This document shows, in pieces, positions 1 through 7,425 of a DNA stretch of 64,000 bases. Every line of letters starts with the position of its first letter. Positions within the stretch are counted from its first letter, which is position 1. A model generated the notes under the pieces. The model searched no databases. It saw nothing but the letters and a program-made list of their open reading frames with translations, and was not told the DNA's origin. The position numbers and the translations under genes are program-made. Source of the stretch: Nocardia vinacea. GTDB taxonomy: Bacteria > Actinomycetota > Actinomycetes > Mycobacteriales > Mycobacteriaceae. The DNA lies in the NCBI RefSeq assembly GCF_035920345.1, contig NZ_CP109149.1, positions 6,386,001-6,450,000 of the forward strand. The letters are read 5' to 3'.

Positions 1-9
1 GGCACAGCG

Positions 10-37
10 ATTCGCCCGGTGCACGCACCGGGCGAAT
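10..37. terminator. 13-bp perfect hairpin
   Basis: A perfect inverted repeat, ATTCGCCCGGTGC and its complement, closes a 2-nt loop. It lies 11 bp beyond the stop of the leftward NmrA-type gene. On the plus strand it is followed by a short T-rich stretch. It is most simply an intrinsic terminator for that gene or for whatever lies left of the window. Confidence 0.6.
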
Positions 38-48
38 TGCTTTGTGTA

Positions 49-819
49 TCAGGCGTAAGTAGCTTCGACCCACTCGGCGAACGTCGGACCCGCCAACTTC
101 GCGTGCGCACCCGGCAACAGCCCACCGTTCTCGAACTGCGCACGATCCGGGTTCGCCGGATCACTCGACTCGATCACCTGGGCAGGCGCACCGAGCTTTG
201 CCACGAGCAGACCTGCCGCACCCGCCATGGTCTCCGGCTGCGGACCAGCGATCTCGGGGAACGGCCCGTCGAGCGACTCCGGCGCCGGATGCACCGCCAA
301 TTCCACCAGCGCCTCGGCCACCGCACGCGCGGCGACCAACTGGGTGCGCATCTTCGGCAGGTAGGCGACCTCGCCCTGGGTCCCCCACTGCACCATCACC
401 TCGACCAACTCATGGAACTGCGCGGCCCGCAGAATCTGCACCGGCAGCGGCCCTTCCAGCAGCGCGGCCTCATGTGCCAGCTTCGCGGCGTTGTATCCGG
501 CGAGCGAGCCATCGATGCCGATGATGGACACCACGACCAGCCGCTCGACACCGGCCTTCTGCCCCGCCTCGTGCAGGTTGCGCGCCGCGGCCCGGAAGAA
601 TTCGGTCGCGATGGTCTGGTCCGCGGACGGCGTGCTCGACGCGTCGATGACGACATCCACCCCGTCGAGCGCTTCCACGAGCCCGACGCTGGTCTCGATA
701 TCCACACCTTTGGCCCGGGAGAATGCGACGACCTCGTGCCCCTGCTCGTTCAGCACATCCACGACGTGGCGGCCCAGCCGTCCGGTCGCTCCGGCCACCG
801 CGATCTTGATGTTCGACAT
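49..819 (-). CDS. NmrA-like / atypical SDR NAD(P)-binding oxidoreductase
   Basis: The 256-residue protein begins with a Rossmann nucleotide-binding motif, GATGRLG, at about residues 9-15. That motif is typical of NmrA-type and atypical short-chain dehydrogenases that act on, or sense, NAD(P)(H). The start is the ATG at 819, which has a CAGGAG ribosome-binding site 8 bp upstream; the open frame extends further but without a comparable site. The middle of the protein holds a serine-rich strand and a YNAAK segment resembling the SDR Tyr-X3-Lys pair. The substrate cannot be read from the sequence. The gene is divergent from the small secreted protein to its right, with about 220 bp between the starts. 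Confidence 0.8.
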   Translation of the reverse strand: MSNIKIAVAGATGRLGRHVVDVLNEQGHEVVAFSRAKGVDIETSVGLVEALDGVDVVIDASSTPSADQTIATEFFRAAARNLHEAGQKAGVERLVVVSIIGIDGSLAGYNAAKLAHEAALLEGPLPVQILRAAQFHELVEVMVQWGTQGEVAYLPKMRTQLVAARAVAEALVELAVHPAPESLDGPFPEIAGPQPETMAGAAGLLVAKLGAPAQVIESSDPANPDRAQFENGGLLPGAHAKLAGPTFAEWVEATYA

Positions 820-1036
820 GATTTCCGCTCCTGTTTTTCGCTGCGCTGTTCCGCTTTCACAGTGAGGACGACGCAGGGCGCACGAGTGTGACATGCCGTT
901 TCGGACCGTTCCTCGAGATCCCTTGACCTGATTCCTCGAAATCCTCTTAATGCGGCATTCATTCGAAACCCTTTCGCACGCCGCGAACTCCGGGAATGAT
1001 GATCCAGTTGCGCCAACTCCGACCATCAGGAAAAAC

Positions 1037-1426
1037 GTGAGAAGCATTTCGAGATTCGTCCTAACCGTCATCGGCGCACTCGTCGCCATCGCGCTCACGG
1101 TCGGCTTCGCCTCGACCGCATCGGCCGCACCGGGCGAAGCGCCGGAGCCGACCGCACCGGTCGCGACCGCGCCGATCGCCGCGGCAGCCGAACCGACCCC
1201 GCAGGCCGACCTCATCGGGCAGTGCCTGGCGCCCGGCGACACCATCGAGGTCAGGACGCTGGTCGGCGGTCTGCTCGGCGCCACCATCGGCGGCATCGCA
1301 GGCCTGCCCCTTTTCTTCGTCGGCGCTATTCCGGGACTGATCATCGGTGGACTCCTCGGCGTCCTCATCGGTTCCACCTCCTACGCGGTCGACGAGGGCC
1401 ACATGCAGCAGGCAGGGCTCTGCTGA
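1037..1426 (+). CDS. Small secreted protein with glycine-rich hydrophobic hairpin
   Basis: Starting at GTG 1037, preceded by an AGGAA site, the 129-residue product has a clean Sec signal peptide: positive start, hydrophobic core, cleavage expected after ASTASA near residue 27. The mature part has a Pro/Thr/Ala-rich linker. A C-terminal region of about 50 residues is rich in Gly, Leu and Ile (GGLLGATIGGIAG, then GLIIGGLLGVLIG), which looks like two short membrane-inserting helices around a Pro-containing turn. Two cysteines flank this region. Similar small exported Gly-zipper proteins are frequent in Nocardia and Rhodococcus, but no function is known to me. An upstream in-frame ATG at 950 would place the signal peptide internally and is less likely. 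Confidence 0.65.
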   Translation: MRSISRFVLTVIGALVAIALTVGFASTASAAPGEAPEPTAPVATAPIAAAAEPTPQADLIGQCLAPGDTIEVRTLVGGLLGATIGGIAGLPLFFVGAIPGLIIGGLLGVLIGSTSYAVDEGHMQQAGLC

Positions 1427-1466
1427 CAGCGAATTCCCTTTAGTGGCAAGCTGTTAGCGTGCGGGT

Positions 1467-2501
1467 ATGAGTTCGACCACCGATCGATTCATCGACGCCG
1501 TATTCGATTTCGAGAGCGCAGTGCACGCGCAGGACCCGCAGGCTCAGCAACAAGCTCATTCGGAACTGCATCGCCACTACCAATCGGCGACTCCGGAAGA
1601 GCTTGCGCAGGGCGGGAAGCGGCTCGCGGAGTTGCTGCCCGATGTGCCGACGGGACCGCGAGCGAATATCGCGGTCCTCATCGGCGCGTGCGTCGAGGGT
1701 GGTGCGGATCCGGCGGCTTGCGCACCCGGCGTGCTGGCAAATCTCGCGATAACACTCGACGGCGCAAAGGAATTCGCCGAGAAGTGGACGGCGGCGGCCG
1801 ATGGCGTCGACGTACCCGACCCCGAACAGTTCGAGCTGGACCCGGACCTGTTCGAAATCTTCGGATTCGACCAGACGCTGGCGTGGTGGACACTGGACCT
1901 CTGGAGCCGTGCCGGTCTGGCCATGTTGCAGCACAAGGCGGTTCGACAGAAGTTCGGACAATCGGGTCGCGAGATCATCCGGGAGCGGCACGACGCACTC
2001 GGCGAAGTCTCCGACCGGTGGGACAAATGCCTCGGCTACGCGCTGATCGTGCTGGACGACGAGCCGGTCATCGTGCTGCACCGCGAGACCGGCACCGGCT
2101 ATGCCGTGCGCATGACCGGCATCGGCGACAATTTCCAATTGCACACCCTGCTCGCCGACGCTCTCATCGGCGGCGGACATATTCCGGGTGAGGCACCGGC
2201 GGCGGAGGCGGTCGCCATGTGCCGCGATATGCCCGGCATGGTGCACACCACCGGATCGTTCAATCTGGTCGCGCCGGACGGCAGCTGGATCTGGAACGAG
2301 GGCACGCCATCTGATATTCCGGTCGTCGACGGCACCCGCCTGCTGGTGCTGGATCCGCCTCCGTACCAACGCACTTGGCCAGCCGGACGCTTCTTTCCAC
2401 ATATGGTCGGCGATCTGACGCTGGACCGGGTGCTCACCGCGGACGAGACGGCCGCCTGGTTCCAGCATGTGTCACCGGCGAAGGATTCGAACGAGGACTA
2501 G
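1467..2501 (+). CDS. Conserved hypothetical protein, 344 aa
   Basis: An acidic, soluble protein with no signal peptide or membrane segment and no motif that I recognise. The N-terminal third is predicted helical and repeat-like, rich in Glu, Ala and Gln. The second half contains alternating hydrophobic strands and Trp/Tyr-rich patches. Codon usage and GC at the third position look native, so this is a real gene. It is followed by a strong hairpin and a convergent TetR gene, so it is probably transcribed alone. No function is assigned. Confidence 0.7.
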   Translation: MSSTTDRFIDAVFDFESAVHAQDPQAQQQAHSELHRHYQSATPEELAQGGKRLAELLPDVPTGPRANIAVLIGACVEGGADPAACAPGVLANLAITLDGAKEFAEKWTAAADGVDVPDPEQFELDPDLFEIFGFDQTLAWWTLDLWSRAGLAMLQHKAVRQKFGQSGREIIRERHDALGEVSDRWDKCLGYALIVLDDEPVIVLHRETGTGYAVRMTGIGDNFQLHTLLADALIGGGHIPGEAPAAEAVAMCRDMPGMVHTTGSFNLVAPDGSWIWNEGTPSDIPVVDGTRLLVLDPPPYQRTWPAGRFFPHMVGDLTLDRVLTADETAAWFQHVSPAKDSNED

Positions 2502-2545
2502 CGGCGCACGCCCTGGTCCGCCCGGCGACCCGGCAATCCAGCCCG

Positions 2546-2572
2546 GCCCGGCGCCTGAGCAGAGCGCCGGGC
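2546..2572. terminator. GC-rich hairpin between convergent genes
   Basis: GCCCGGCGC at 2546 pairs perfectly with GCGCCGGGC ending at 2572 across a 9-nt loop. It sits between the stop of the 344-residue protein (2501) and the stop of the leftward TetR gene (2574), so it probably terminates both transcripts. Confidence 0.6.
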
Positions 2573-2573
2573 G

Positions 2574-3191
2574 TCAGGGCGGTGGGGCGTGCAGTGCGGC
2601 GTGCAGCGTGGCCGCCCATTGCGAGACGATCTGTTTGCGGCGCGCCGAGTCGTCGGTCAGGACATCGGCCAGACCGAGCCCACGCGCCATATCGAGCGTG
2701 GCCTGAACGAGGTGATGGGCGACCGGATCACCGTCGTCCACACCCAGCGCCGCCACGGCCCGGCGATGCGATATACGCCCGAATTTGGCCTCCAGCGGCA
2801 CAATTCGCTCCCGCAGCGCCGGATCGGCCGCCGCATGCGTCCACACCTGCAGCGCCGCTTTGAATAGCGGGCTGGTGTAGGAGTCGACCAGACCGGCGAC
2901 CACTGCCTCGGTGCGCTCGACCCCACCGGCCAGCGCGGCCATCGCCAGCGCCTCGTCCTTGGACTGCTGGGTGCGGGTGTCGAACATGTACTCGAGCGCG
3001 GCGGTGATCAAGTCTTCCCTGGTCGGGAAGTGATGCTGGGCAGCGCCCCTCGACACCCCGGCCCGTTCCGCGACGACCGAGACTGTGGCCGCCGCCCAGC
3101 CCATTTCGGCCAGGCAGTCGATGGTCGCCTCGAGCAGGCGCTGCCGGGTGGCCCGGCTGCGGTCCTGCTTGGGTTCGTGGGGAGTCACCAT
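2574..3191 (-). CDS. TetR-family regulator of the acyl-CoA carboxylase operon
   Basis: The 205-residue protein has a TetR helix-turn-helix at about residues 15-60 (the segments RLLEATIDCLAEMG and VSRGAAQHHFPTREDL). The C-terminal helices would form the ligand pocket. It is the last gene of a leftward run that begins at 11925 and lies 60 bp after the enoyl-CoA hydratase. Regulators in this position usually repress the catabolic operon and respond to an acyl-CoA intermediate. A candidate operator, CAAGCATGCGTGCTTG, lies upstream of the first gene of the operon. Regulation of that site by this protein is inferred from position only. Confidence 0.85.
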   Translation of the reverse strand: MVTPHEPKQDRSRATRQRLLEATIDCLAEMGWAAATVSVVAERAGVSRGAAQHHFPTREDLITAALEYMFDTRTQQSKDEALAMAALAGGVERTEAVVAGLVDSYTSPLFKAALQVWTHAAADPALRERIVPLEAKFGRISHRRAVAALGVDDGDPVAHHLVQATLDMARGLGLADVLTDDSARRKQIVSQWAATLHAALHAPPP

Positions 3192-3251
3192 CGGCTCACT
3201 CCGAACAGGCTGGCGGCCGTGGCGGCATTGGTCGTCGGCGATGTCACGGCG

Positions 3252-4034
3252 CTATTCTGCCCAGGTCGGTGGACGGCGCTGCAAGAAGGCCATCATGCCC
3301 TCCTGTACCTCTGGCGTGCCGAAGAAGCTCGCGGAACGTTTCGCCAGCTCCTCGGCGGAGCTGTCGAACTCGGCCAGGATGCCCGCGTTGACCAGTCGCT
3401 TGGCCTCGGCGAGACCCTGTGGGGAGCCCTTGCGCAGCTCCGCGCACAGCCGGGCCACCTCGGCCGCCGGATCGTCGGCGGTGATCGTGACCAGACCGAT
3501 CTGCTCGGCGATATCCGCGCCGAACTTCTCGCCGGTGAGGTAGTAGCGACTGGCCGCGCGCGGGCTGAGCCGCGGCAGCAGGGTCAGCGAAATCATGAAC
3601 GGCGCCAACCCGATTCGCACCTCGGTGAGTGCGAAGCTGCTGCCGGGACCGGCCACCACGACGTCACACGCCGCGACGATGCCCATGCCGCCCGCGCGCA
3701 CATTGCCGTCGATCTGCGCAATGATCGGCTTCGGTGTTTCGACGAGTCGGCGCAGTACGCCGATCATCACGCGGGTGCGCTCGTCGGCGGCAACGGCCGG
3801 ATCGGCATTGCTGGCTTCACTCAAGTCGGCCCCCGCGCAGAAGGTATTGCCGGTGTGCGCGAGCACGATGCCGCGCACGGCGGGGTCGGCTGCGGCATCG
3901 TCGAGGCCCTGCAGCAGCTCGGCGACCAGCCGCGAGGACAGCGCATTGCGGTTGTGCGGCGAGTCGAACGTCAGCATCGCGAATCCATTGCCGACCTCGT
4001 AACGCACGTATGGCGCGGTGGATGTCTCGGTCAT
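3252..4034 (-). CDS. Enoyl-CoA hydratase/isomerase (crotonase family)
   Basis: At 260 residues the protein has normal crotonase length. It shows the family oxyanion-hole segments (HNRNALS near residue 27, GNTFCAGADLSEA near residue 65) and the GGMGIVAACDVVVAG segment around residues 115-130. The start at 4034 has a strong CAGGAGG site. It occupies the place of echA7 in the M. tuberculosis Rv0971c-Rv0976c cluster and of the AtuE or LiuC-type hydratase in terpene and leucine catabolism. It probably hydrates an unsaturated or 3-methylglutaconyl-type CoA ester made by the dehydrogenases and carboxylase encoded upstream. Exact substrate is not readable. Confidence 0.85.
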   Translation of the reverse strand: MTETSTAPYVRYEVGNGFAMLTFDSPHNRNALSSRLVAELLQGLDDAAADPAVRGIVLAHTGNTFCAGADLSEASNADPAVAADERTRVMIGVLRRLVETPKPIIAQIDGNVRAGGMGIVAACDVVVAGPGSSFALTEVRIGLAPFMISLTLLPRLSPRAASRYYLTGEKFGADIAEQIGLVTITADDPAAEVARLCAELRKGSPQGLAEAKRLVNAGILAEFDSSAEELAKRSASFFGTPEVQEGMMAFLQRRPPTWAE

Positions 4035-4102
4035 CGAGCCTCCTGTCGTGGCATCCGGTCCCGCCCTCGTCGCCCCGGCATCGGAACGACGAGGGCTGGA
4101 TA

Positions 4103-5263
4103 TCAGTAGGACTTCGGCAGGCCCAGCGAGTACTGGGCGACGAAATTCAGCACCATCTCGCGGCTGACCGGGGCGATGCGACCGATGCGGGCGGCCGCGA
4201 GCATCGCGGCGAGTCCGTACTCCTTGGTGAGGCCCGCGCCACCGTGGGTCTGGATGGCTTGATCGAGCGCCTTGATACTGGCCTCGGCCGCAGCGTATTT
4301 CGCCATATTCGCGGCCTCGGCCGCACCCATCTCGTCACCCGCGTCGTAGAGTGTCGCGGCCTTCTGCATCATCAGCCTGGCCAACTCCACCTCGACCTTC
4401 ACCGCGGCGAGTGGATGCGAAATGCCTTGGTGCGCACCGATCGGCGTCTTCCACACCGTGCGTTCCTTGGCGTATTCGACGGCACGATCGATGGCGTAGC
4501 GCCCCATGCCGACTGCCATGGCGGCGCCCATGATGCGCTCCGGGTTGAGGCCCGCGAACAGCTGCATGAGTGCGGCATCTTCCTTGCCCACCAAGGCATC
4601 CGACGGCAGGCGCACGTCATCGAGGAACAGCGTGAACTGGTGGTCCGGCTCGATGATGTCCATTTCCTGCGGCGTCTTGACGAAGCCCGGGGCATCGGTG
4701 GGCACGATGAACAGCGCCGGCTTGAGCTTACCGGTCTTGTGGTCCTCGGTGCGCGACACGATGAGCACTGCCTCGGCCTGGTCCACGCCGGAAATAAAGA
4801 TCTTGCGGCCGTTGAGGATCCAGTCGTCACCGTCGCGACGCGCGGTGGTGGTGATCTGGTGCGAGTTCGAACCGGCGTCGGGTTCGGTAATGCCGAAGAC
4901 CATCTTGGCGGTTCCGTCGGCGAGTTCGGGCAGCCACTGCTGCTTCTGCTCGTCGGTGCCGTATTTGGTGATGATGGTGCCGCAGATGGCCGGTGAGACC
5001 ACCATCAGCAGCAGGCCCGCGCCCTGCGCGGACAACTCCTCCATGACCAGCGCGAGCTCGTACATGCCCGCACCACCACCGCCGTACTCCTCCGGCAGAT
5101 TCACACCGAGGAAGCCGAGTTTGCCTGCCTCATCCCACAATTCGGTGAGCGGCTCGTTCTTGCGCGCCTTCGGCAGCACGTAGTCACGGAAGTTGTACTT
5201 CGCAGCAAGCGCGGCGACCGCGGCCCGTAGCGCCTTCTGCTCGTCGGTTTCGATAAAACTCAT
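4103..5263 (-). CDS. Acyl-CoA dehydrogenase, FadE12-like
   Basis: A 386-residue FAD-dependent acyl-CoA dehydrogenase. Visible family segments are EYGGGGAGMYELALVMEE, the FGITEPDAGSN flavin/substrate motif near residue 130, and a C-terminal QTHGGAGLTKEYG region. The start chosen is ATG 5263, whose A is the last base of the upstream carboxylase stop codon (TGATG), with AGGAG just before it. Translation is therefore coupled to the alpha subunit. It is the second dehydrogenase of the operon, in the position of M. tuberculosis fadE12. It should oxidise the alpha-beta bond of a branched acyl-CoA and pass electrons to ETF. Confidence 0.88.
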   Translation of the reverse strand: MSFIETDEQKALRAAVAALAAKYNFRDYVLPKARKNEPLTELWDEAGKLGFLGVNLPEEYGGGGAGMYELALVMEELSAQGAGLLLMVVSPAICGTIITKYGTDEQKQQWLPELADGTAKMVFGITEPDAGSNSHQITTTARRDGDDWILNGRKIFISGVDQAEAVLIVSRTEDHKTGKLKPALFIVPTDAPGFVKTPQEMDIIEPDHQFTLFLDDVRLPSDALVGKEDAALMQLFAGLNPERIMGAAMAVGMGRYAIDRAVEYAKERTVWKTPIGAHQGISHPLAAVKVEVELARLMMQKAATLYDAGDEMGAAEAANMAKYAAAEASIKALDQAIQTHGGAGLTKEYGLAAMLAAARIGRIAPVSREMVLNFVAQYSLGLPKSY

Positions 5264-7425
5264 CAGTTCTCCTGGGATTCGGTGGGATCGACGACGGCGA
5301 GCACGGCGCCGACATCGACCTGCTGGCCGACGGTGACATTGAGGGCGCTGAGCACGCCGGCGGCGGGCGCGGAGATGGTGTGCTCCATCTTCATGGCCTC
5401 CAGCCACAGAATCGGCTGGCCCTGTTCGACGGCGCTGCCGACCTCGGCGCCGATGCGAATCACGCTGCCCGGCATGGGCGCGAGCAGTGAACCGTGCGCG
5501 ACCTGATCGGCCGGATCGCTGAAGCGCGGCAGTCTGCGCACCGATACCGGCCCGAGTGGGGAATCCACGCAGACCAGATCGCCGTAGCGGGCGATATCGA
5601 ATTGCCTACGCACCAGCCCGCGTTCGCCCGGAACCGCGAGGACCACGCGCTCGGGCCCCGCCTGCACCAATTCGAGTCCGTCGTGACCGTCCACCGCGAC
5701 GCCGGTTCGGGTGAAGCGGTAACCGATGTCATGTGTTCCGCTGGTGCGGCTTTCGTACGATTTGTGCTGCGACTGCGACGGCAGATTTCGCCAGCCCGCG
5801 GGCAGCCCGCCGCCGACCCTGGCCGCCTGCCGGTTCGCCGCGGCATCCGCGAGTGCGGCGGCGACGATGGACAGTGCCTCATCGGTCTCGGTCGCCAAAG
5901 GTGCAGAGAGCGAATCCAATCCGTGCGTTTCGAAAAATGCGGTATCGGTGTCTCCGGCCAGGAACGCCGGATGCCGCAGCACCCGTACAAGCAGATCGCG
6001 GTTGGTCACCAAACCGTGAATCTTGGCTCGCTGCAACGCCGTTGCCAACAACCGTGCCGCTTCGTCACGAGTGTCGGCGTAGGAGATGACCTTCGCGAGC
6101 ATCGGGTCGTAGTGCACACCGACATCCGAACCATCCACCACACCGGTATCCAGACGCACGCCCGGCCGATCGAGAACATCGAATTCGGTTACTACCGAAG
6201 GGATATCGAGCCGGTGCACCGTCCCGCTCTGCGGCTGCCACTCGTTCGCGGGATCCTCGGCATACAACCGAACCTCGATCGAGTGCCCATGCAGTGGTGG
6301 CGGCACGGCAGCCAACTCGCCACCGGCCGCGACCTCCAACTGGGACCGCACCAGGTCCAGTCCGGTGGTGCACTCGGTGACCGGATGTTCCACCTGCAGC
6401 CGGGTATTCATCTCCAGGAAGAAGAAGTCACCCGCCTCGTCGGCGAGAAATTCCACGGTCCCGGCACCGGTGTACCCGATCGCACCGGCCGCCAGCCGGG
6501 CCGCCTCGAACAGCCGCTCGCGCATGCTCTGTCCATCGGCCGTGCGCGCTGGCCCTGCGTGCGCGCGTACACCTTGCGATGTACCGCTTTGTCGGCCCCC
6601 ACCGCGTGCCTCCGGGCCTGACGCGCGCATGGCGTCGATCCGCTCGACCAGCGGGGACGGCGCCTCCTCGACCACCTTCTGATGGCGGCGCTGAATGGAG
6701 CATTCCCGCTCGCCGACGGCCCAGATGGTGCCGTAGGTATCGGCCATGACCTGGACCTCGATATGTCTGCCGGTCTCCAGGTACCGCTCGCAGAACACCG
6801 TCGGATCGCCGAATGCCGATTCGGCTTCCCGGCGCGCGGCGGCGATCTGCGGTTCCAGATCGGCGAGTTCGCGCACCACACGCATGCCGCGCCCGCCACC
6901 ACCTGCGGAGGCCTTGATCAGCACCGGCAGCTGCGCCGCGGTGACCTCGTCGGGATCGAGTTCGGCGAGTACCGGCACTCCGGCCGCGTCCATCATCTTC
7001 TTGGAAGCGACTTTCGAACCCATCTGCTCGATGGCCTCGACCGGCGGCCCGATCCACACCAGCCCGGCCGCCAGCACAGCCCGTGCGAATTCCGCATTCT
7101 CGGAAAGAAATCCGTAGCCGGGATGGATGGCGTCAGCACCGGTGGCCAAGGCCGCCTCGATGATCAGTTCGCCGCGCAGGTAGGTCTCGGCCGGTGTGTT
7201 GCCCGGAAGACGCACCGCCGCATCGGCTTCGGTGACATGTGGTGCCGCGGCATCCGCATCGGAGTAGACCGCGACCGTGCCGATCCCCATACGACGACAG
7301 GTCGCGAAAACCCGGCGGGCGATCTCACCACGGTTGGCTACCAAAACATTGGTGATGCGCCCACCCATCACCCGACCGCCACCCCTCATCGAATCGCTGT
7401 GCGATGCTGTCATTTCGGCCCTCAC
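5263..7425 (-). CDS. Biotin-dependent acyl-CoA carboxylase alpha subunit (AccA2/AtuF-like), with in-frame insertion
   Basis: The 720-residue protein joins an N-terminal biotin carboxylase (VLVANRGEIARR near residue 27, ATP-grasp loop SAGGGGRGMR near residue 170) to a C-terminal biotinyl domain with the EAMKMEH biotinylation motif. It carboxylates biotin for the beta subunit encoded just upstream. Two oddities are visible. First, about 18 residues before the conserved start match a repeat shared with the beta subunit and ackA. Second, about 36 Gly/Arg-rich residues encoded at 6539-6633 interrupt the carboxylase domain between EEAPSPLVERID and the RERLFEAARLA helix. Start is GTG 7425, overlapping the beta stop as GTGA, or ATG 7413. 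Operon order matches Rv0973c. Confidence 0.88.
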   Translation of the reverse strand: MRAEMTASHSDSMRGGGRVMGGRITNVLVANRGEIARRVFATCRRMGIGTVAVYSDADAAAPHVTEADAAVRLPGNTPAETYLRGELIIEAALATGADAIHPGYGFLSENAEFARAVLAAGLVWIGPPVEAIEQMGSKVASKKMMDAAGVPVLAELDPDEVTAAQLPVLIKASAGGGGRGMRVVRELADLEPQIAAARREAESAFGDPTVFCERYLETGRHIEVQVMADTYGTIWAVGERECSIQRRHQKVVEEAPSPLVERIDAMRASGPEARGGGRQSGTSQGVRAHAGPARTADGQSMRERLFEAARLAAGAIGYTGAGTVEFLADEAGDFFFLEMNTRLQVEHPVTECTTGLDLVRSQLEVAAGGELAAVPPPLHGHSIEVRLYAEDPANEWQPQSGTVHRLDIPSVVTEFDVLDRPGVRLDTGVVDGSDVGVHYDPMLAKVISYADTRDEAARLLATALQRAKIHGLVTNRDLLVRVLRHPAFLAGDTDTAFFETHGLDSLSAPLATETDEALSIVAAALADAAANRQAARVGGGLPAGWRNLPSQSQHKSYESRTSGTHDIGYRFTRTGVAVDGHDGLELVQAGPERVVLAVPGERGLVRRQFDIARYGDLVCVDSPLGPVSVRRLPRFSDPADQVAHGSLLAPMPGSVIRIGAEVGSAVEQGQPILWLEAMKMEHTISAPAAGVLSALNVTVGQQVDVGAVLAVVDPTESQEN
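6539..6633. repeat. Palindromic interspersed element, copy 1 (in carboxylase alpha)
   Basis: The 95-bp segment is bounded by the near-perfect inverted repeat GCCGTGCGCGC / GCGCGCATGGC. Inside are GGCCCTGCGTG on one side and GCCTCCGGGCCTGACGC on the other, both shared with the copies at 14738 and 37336. It carries about 40 extra bp in the centre compared with those copies. It stays in frame in the host gene and encodes a Gly/Arg/Ala-rich loop. Confidence 0.75.
7360..7413 (-). repeat. Start-codon-proximal repeat, copy 1 (carboxylase alpha)
   Basis: The 54 bp from ATG 7413 are nearly identical to the first 54 bp of the beta subunit gene (9071) and close to the beginning of ackA (26157). They encode TASHSDSMRGGGRVMGG. 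The repeat lies exactly between the start codon and the conserved domain. Confidence 0.85.

Noticed and set aside
49..1377. 442-codon version of the NmrA-type gene
   Set aside because: The extension crosses a divergent secreted-protein gene and has low-complexity composition; the ATG at 819 has a good ribosome-binding site.
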